Assembly (NCBI RefSeq): GCF_003984645.1
Contig: NZ_RWKI01000032.1
Location: 1 to 33,648 of the forward strand
From: Variovorax sp. MHTC-1
GTDB taxonomy: Bacteria > Pseudomonadota > Gammaproteobacteria > Burkholderiales > Burkholderiaceae_C
Direction: 5' to 3'
DNA length: 33,648 nt
Shown here: positions 32,635-33,648 of the stretch, one piece after another
Layout: each line of letters opens with the position of its first letter
Position numbering within the stretch: the stretch's first letter is position 1
Notes under the pieces: model-generated
What the model was told of the DNA's origin: nothing
The model's input: only the letters and a program-made list of their open reading frames with translations
The model's database searches: none
Made by a program: the position numbers and the translations under genes

Positions 32635-33335
32635 TGCTGCACATCGAAGGCCTCAACACCTACTACGGCGACAGCCACATCCTGCGCGGCGTCGACGTCG
32701 CGATGCCGGCCGCGACCTCGGTCGGCCTGCTGGGCCGCAACGGCATGGGCAAGACCACGCTGATCCGCTCGCTGATGGGCTACGTGCGCCCGGCCTCCGG
32801 CCGCGTGAAGCTCGACGGCGACGACGTCACCGGCTGGGCGCCCGAGAAGATGGCGCGCCGCGGCATCGGCTACGTGCCCGAGGGCCGCGGAATCTTCCCC
32901 AACTTGTCGGTGCGCGAAAACCTCGTGATGAGCGCGCGGGCCGGCATCGACGGCAAGCGCGCCTGGACTTTCGATCGTGTGATGAGCACCTTCCCGCGCC
33001 TGACGGAGCGGCTGTCGCATGGTGGGCAGCAGTTGTCGGGCGGCGAGCAGCAGATGCTCTCGATCGGCCGCGCGCTGATGACCAACCCGCGCTTGCTGAT
33101 CCTCGACGAGGCGACCGAAGGGCTGGCGCCGCTGATCGTGGCGGAGATCTGGCGCGTGATCGCCGACATCCGCACAACCGGCATCGCGACGCTGATCGTG
33201 GACCGCGACTGGCGCAAGGTGCTGGGACACACGGACCAGGCGGTGGTGATGGAGAAGGGGAAGATTGTTCGACAGGGACCTTCGGCGGGGTTGCTGGCGG
33301 AGCCTGAAGTGTTGGAGGAGTTGCTGGGGGTGTGA
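32634..33335 (+). CDS. livF: ABC transporter ATP-binding protein (LivF-type)
   Basis: A 233-residue ABC ATPase, partner of LivG. Walker A is GRNGMGKTT (34-42), then YVPEGRGIFPNLSVRENL, the signature LSGGEQQ, and Walker B RLLILDEATEGLAP. The switch region reads LIVDRDWRKVL where typical LivF proteins have LVEQN, so neither the usual His nor the common Gln is present. The start overlaps the LivG stop by one base (TGATG). It is the last gene of the operon and is followed by a hairpin. Confidence 0.93.
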   Translation: MLHIEGLNTYYGDSHILRGVDVAMPAATSVGLLGRNGMGKTTLIRSLMGYVRPASGRVKLDGDDVTGWAPEKMARRGIGYVPEGRGIFPNLSVRENLVMSARAGIDGKRAWTFDRVMSTFPRLTERLSHGGQQLSGGEQQMLSIGRALMTNPRLLILDEATEGLAPLIVAEIWRVIADIRTTGIATLIVDRDWRKVLGHTDQAVVMEKGKIVRQGPSAGLLAEPEVLEELLGV

Positions 33336-33353
33336 GCCCATCACTCATCCCCC
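33326..33353. terminator. Hairpin at the end of the benzoate uptake operon
   Basis: GGGGG-t-GTGAG pairs with CTCAT-CCCCC around CCCATCA, with one bulge and one G-U pair. The stem begins inside the last livF codons and covers its stop. No T-tract follows. It probably marks the end of the operon or protects the 3' end. Confidence 0.45.
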
Positions 33354-33648
33354 ATGACTCGAGGATGGCGCTACTTCGAGAATGCCCGCCGCGGATGCTC
33401 CGATGTGGGCGGCCAAGGTGCTGAGCGCAATGAAGCGGCGTCGCAACACGACAACCTGAGGCGAACACTGGGCACACTCGCCGCTCGAGCACGCTCGGGC
33501 ACGCGGCAGCCGCTGGGCGAGGTCTGTTTCAGACTGATTGCCGAAGTTCGGCGTGCTCGCGCGGATGGGTACTATCGGCCAACTCGGGACATTGGATGCC
33601 GAGGCAGAATTCGCTTAGGAGCAGGCGTTCGCACGGCGGACTGAATGC
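33354..33648. other. Unassigned sequence to the window edge
   Basis: No gene is recognised here. A 96-codon open frame (33354-33644, plus) has no ribosome site, no recognisable domain and an Arg-rich composition typical of chance frames in GC-rich DNA. A promoter for a gene beyond the edge or a decayed gene fragment are both possible. Confidence 0.3.

Noticed and set aside
28748..33335. A branched-chain amino acid transporter
   Set aside because: The family is right, but operon linkage with benzoate-CoA ligase and boxD makes an aromatic acid a better substrate guess; not proven.
33354..33644. A 96-codon gene at the right edge
   Set aside because: No ribosome site, no recognised domain and Arg-rich composition; kept only as unassigned sequence.

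Overview
High-GC DNA from a betaproteobacterium. The gene set and two families of GC-rich intergenic hairpin repeats fit the Comamonadaceae, most likely Variovorax or a close relative; this is inference from gene content and style, not a database match. The window looks chromosomal. I see no tRNA, rRNA, CRISPR array, transposase or phage gene. Genes are tightly packed, and nearly all have Shine-Dalgarno sequences or translational overlaps.

Region 1 (1-17.9 kb) is a run of small accessory units. In order they are: a LysR regulator divergent from a secreted cupin protein; a cardiolipin-synthase-type phospholipase D divergent from an Rrf2 regulator overlapping a thioredoxin-reductase-like flavoprotein; an Ala/Pro-rich lipoprotein divergent from a PepSY membrane protein plus a TonB-dependent receptor (an iron-uptake pair); a DMT transporter divergent from a membrane-anchored AraC regulator; a secreted alpha/beta hydrolase; a lipoprotein intradiol dioxygenase divergent from a periplasmic alpha-carbonic anhydrase; a cytosolic hydrolase with a GAF protein; and an operon of DUF1326, DUF2182 and a second DMT transporter.

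Region 2 (17.9-33.3 kb) is a nearly complete locus for aerobic benzoate degradation through benzoyl-CoA (the box pathway). The minus strand carries boxR, then boxC, boxB, boxA and a MaoC-type hydratase gene. The plus strand carries a DUF4863 gene, boxD, benzoate-CoA ligase, an alpha/beta hydrolase and a five-gene branched-chain-amino-acid-type ABC transporter. The combined logic is uptake by the ABC transporter, activation by the ligase, epoxidation by BoxAB, ring opening by BoxC to a semialdehyde plus formate, and oxidation by BoxD. The later beta-oxidation steps must be encoded elsewhere, with the MaoC protein a possible contributor.

Control of the locus is readable in the DNA. A TGCA-N6-TGCA motif, the type described for BoxR/BzdR, sits over the -10 of a predicted boxC promoter. 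The 156-bp gap between boxR and the DUF4863 gene holds two good sigma-70-type promoters that interlock face to face, each with a TGCA box near its predicted start. Two pairs of intergenic repeats (A and B) punctuate the operons, and one copy of A supplies the ribosome-binding site of the next gene. The last 313 bases hold nothing I recognise beyond a hairpin after the final ABC gene.
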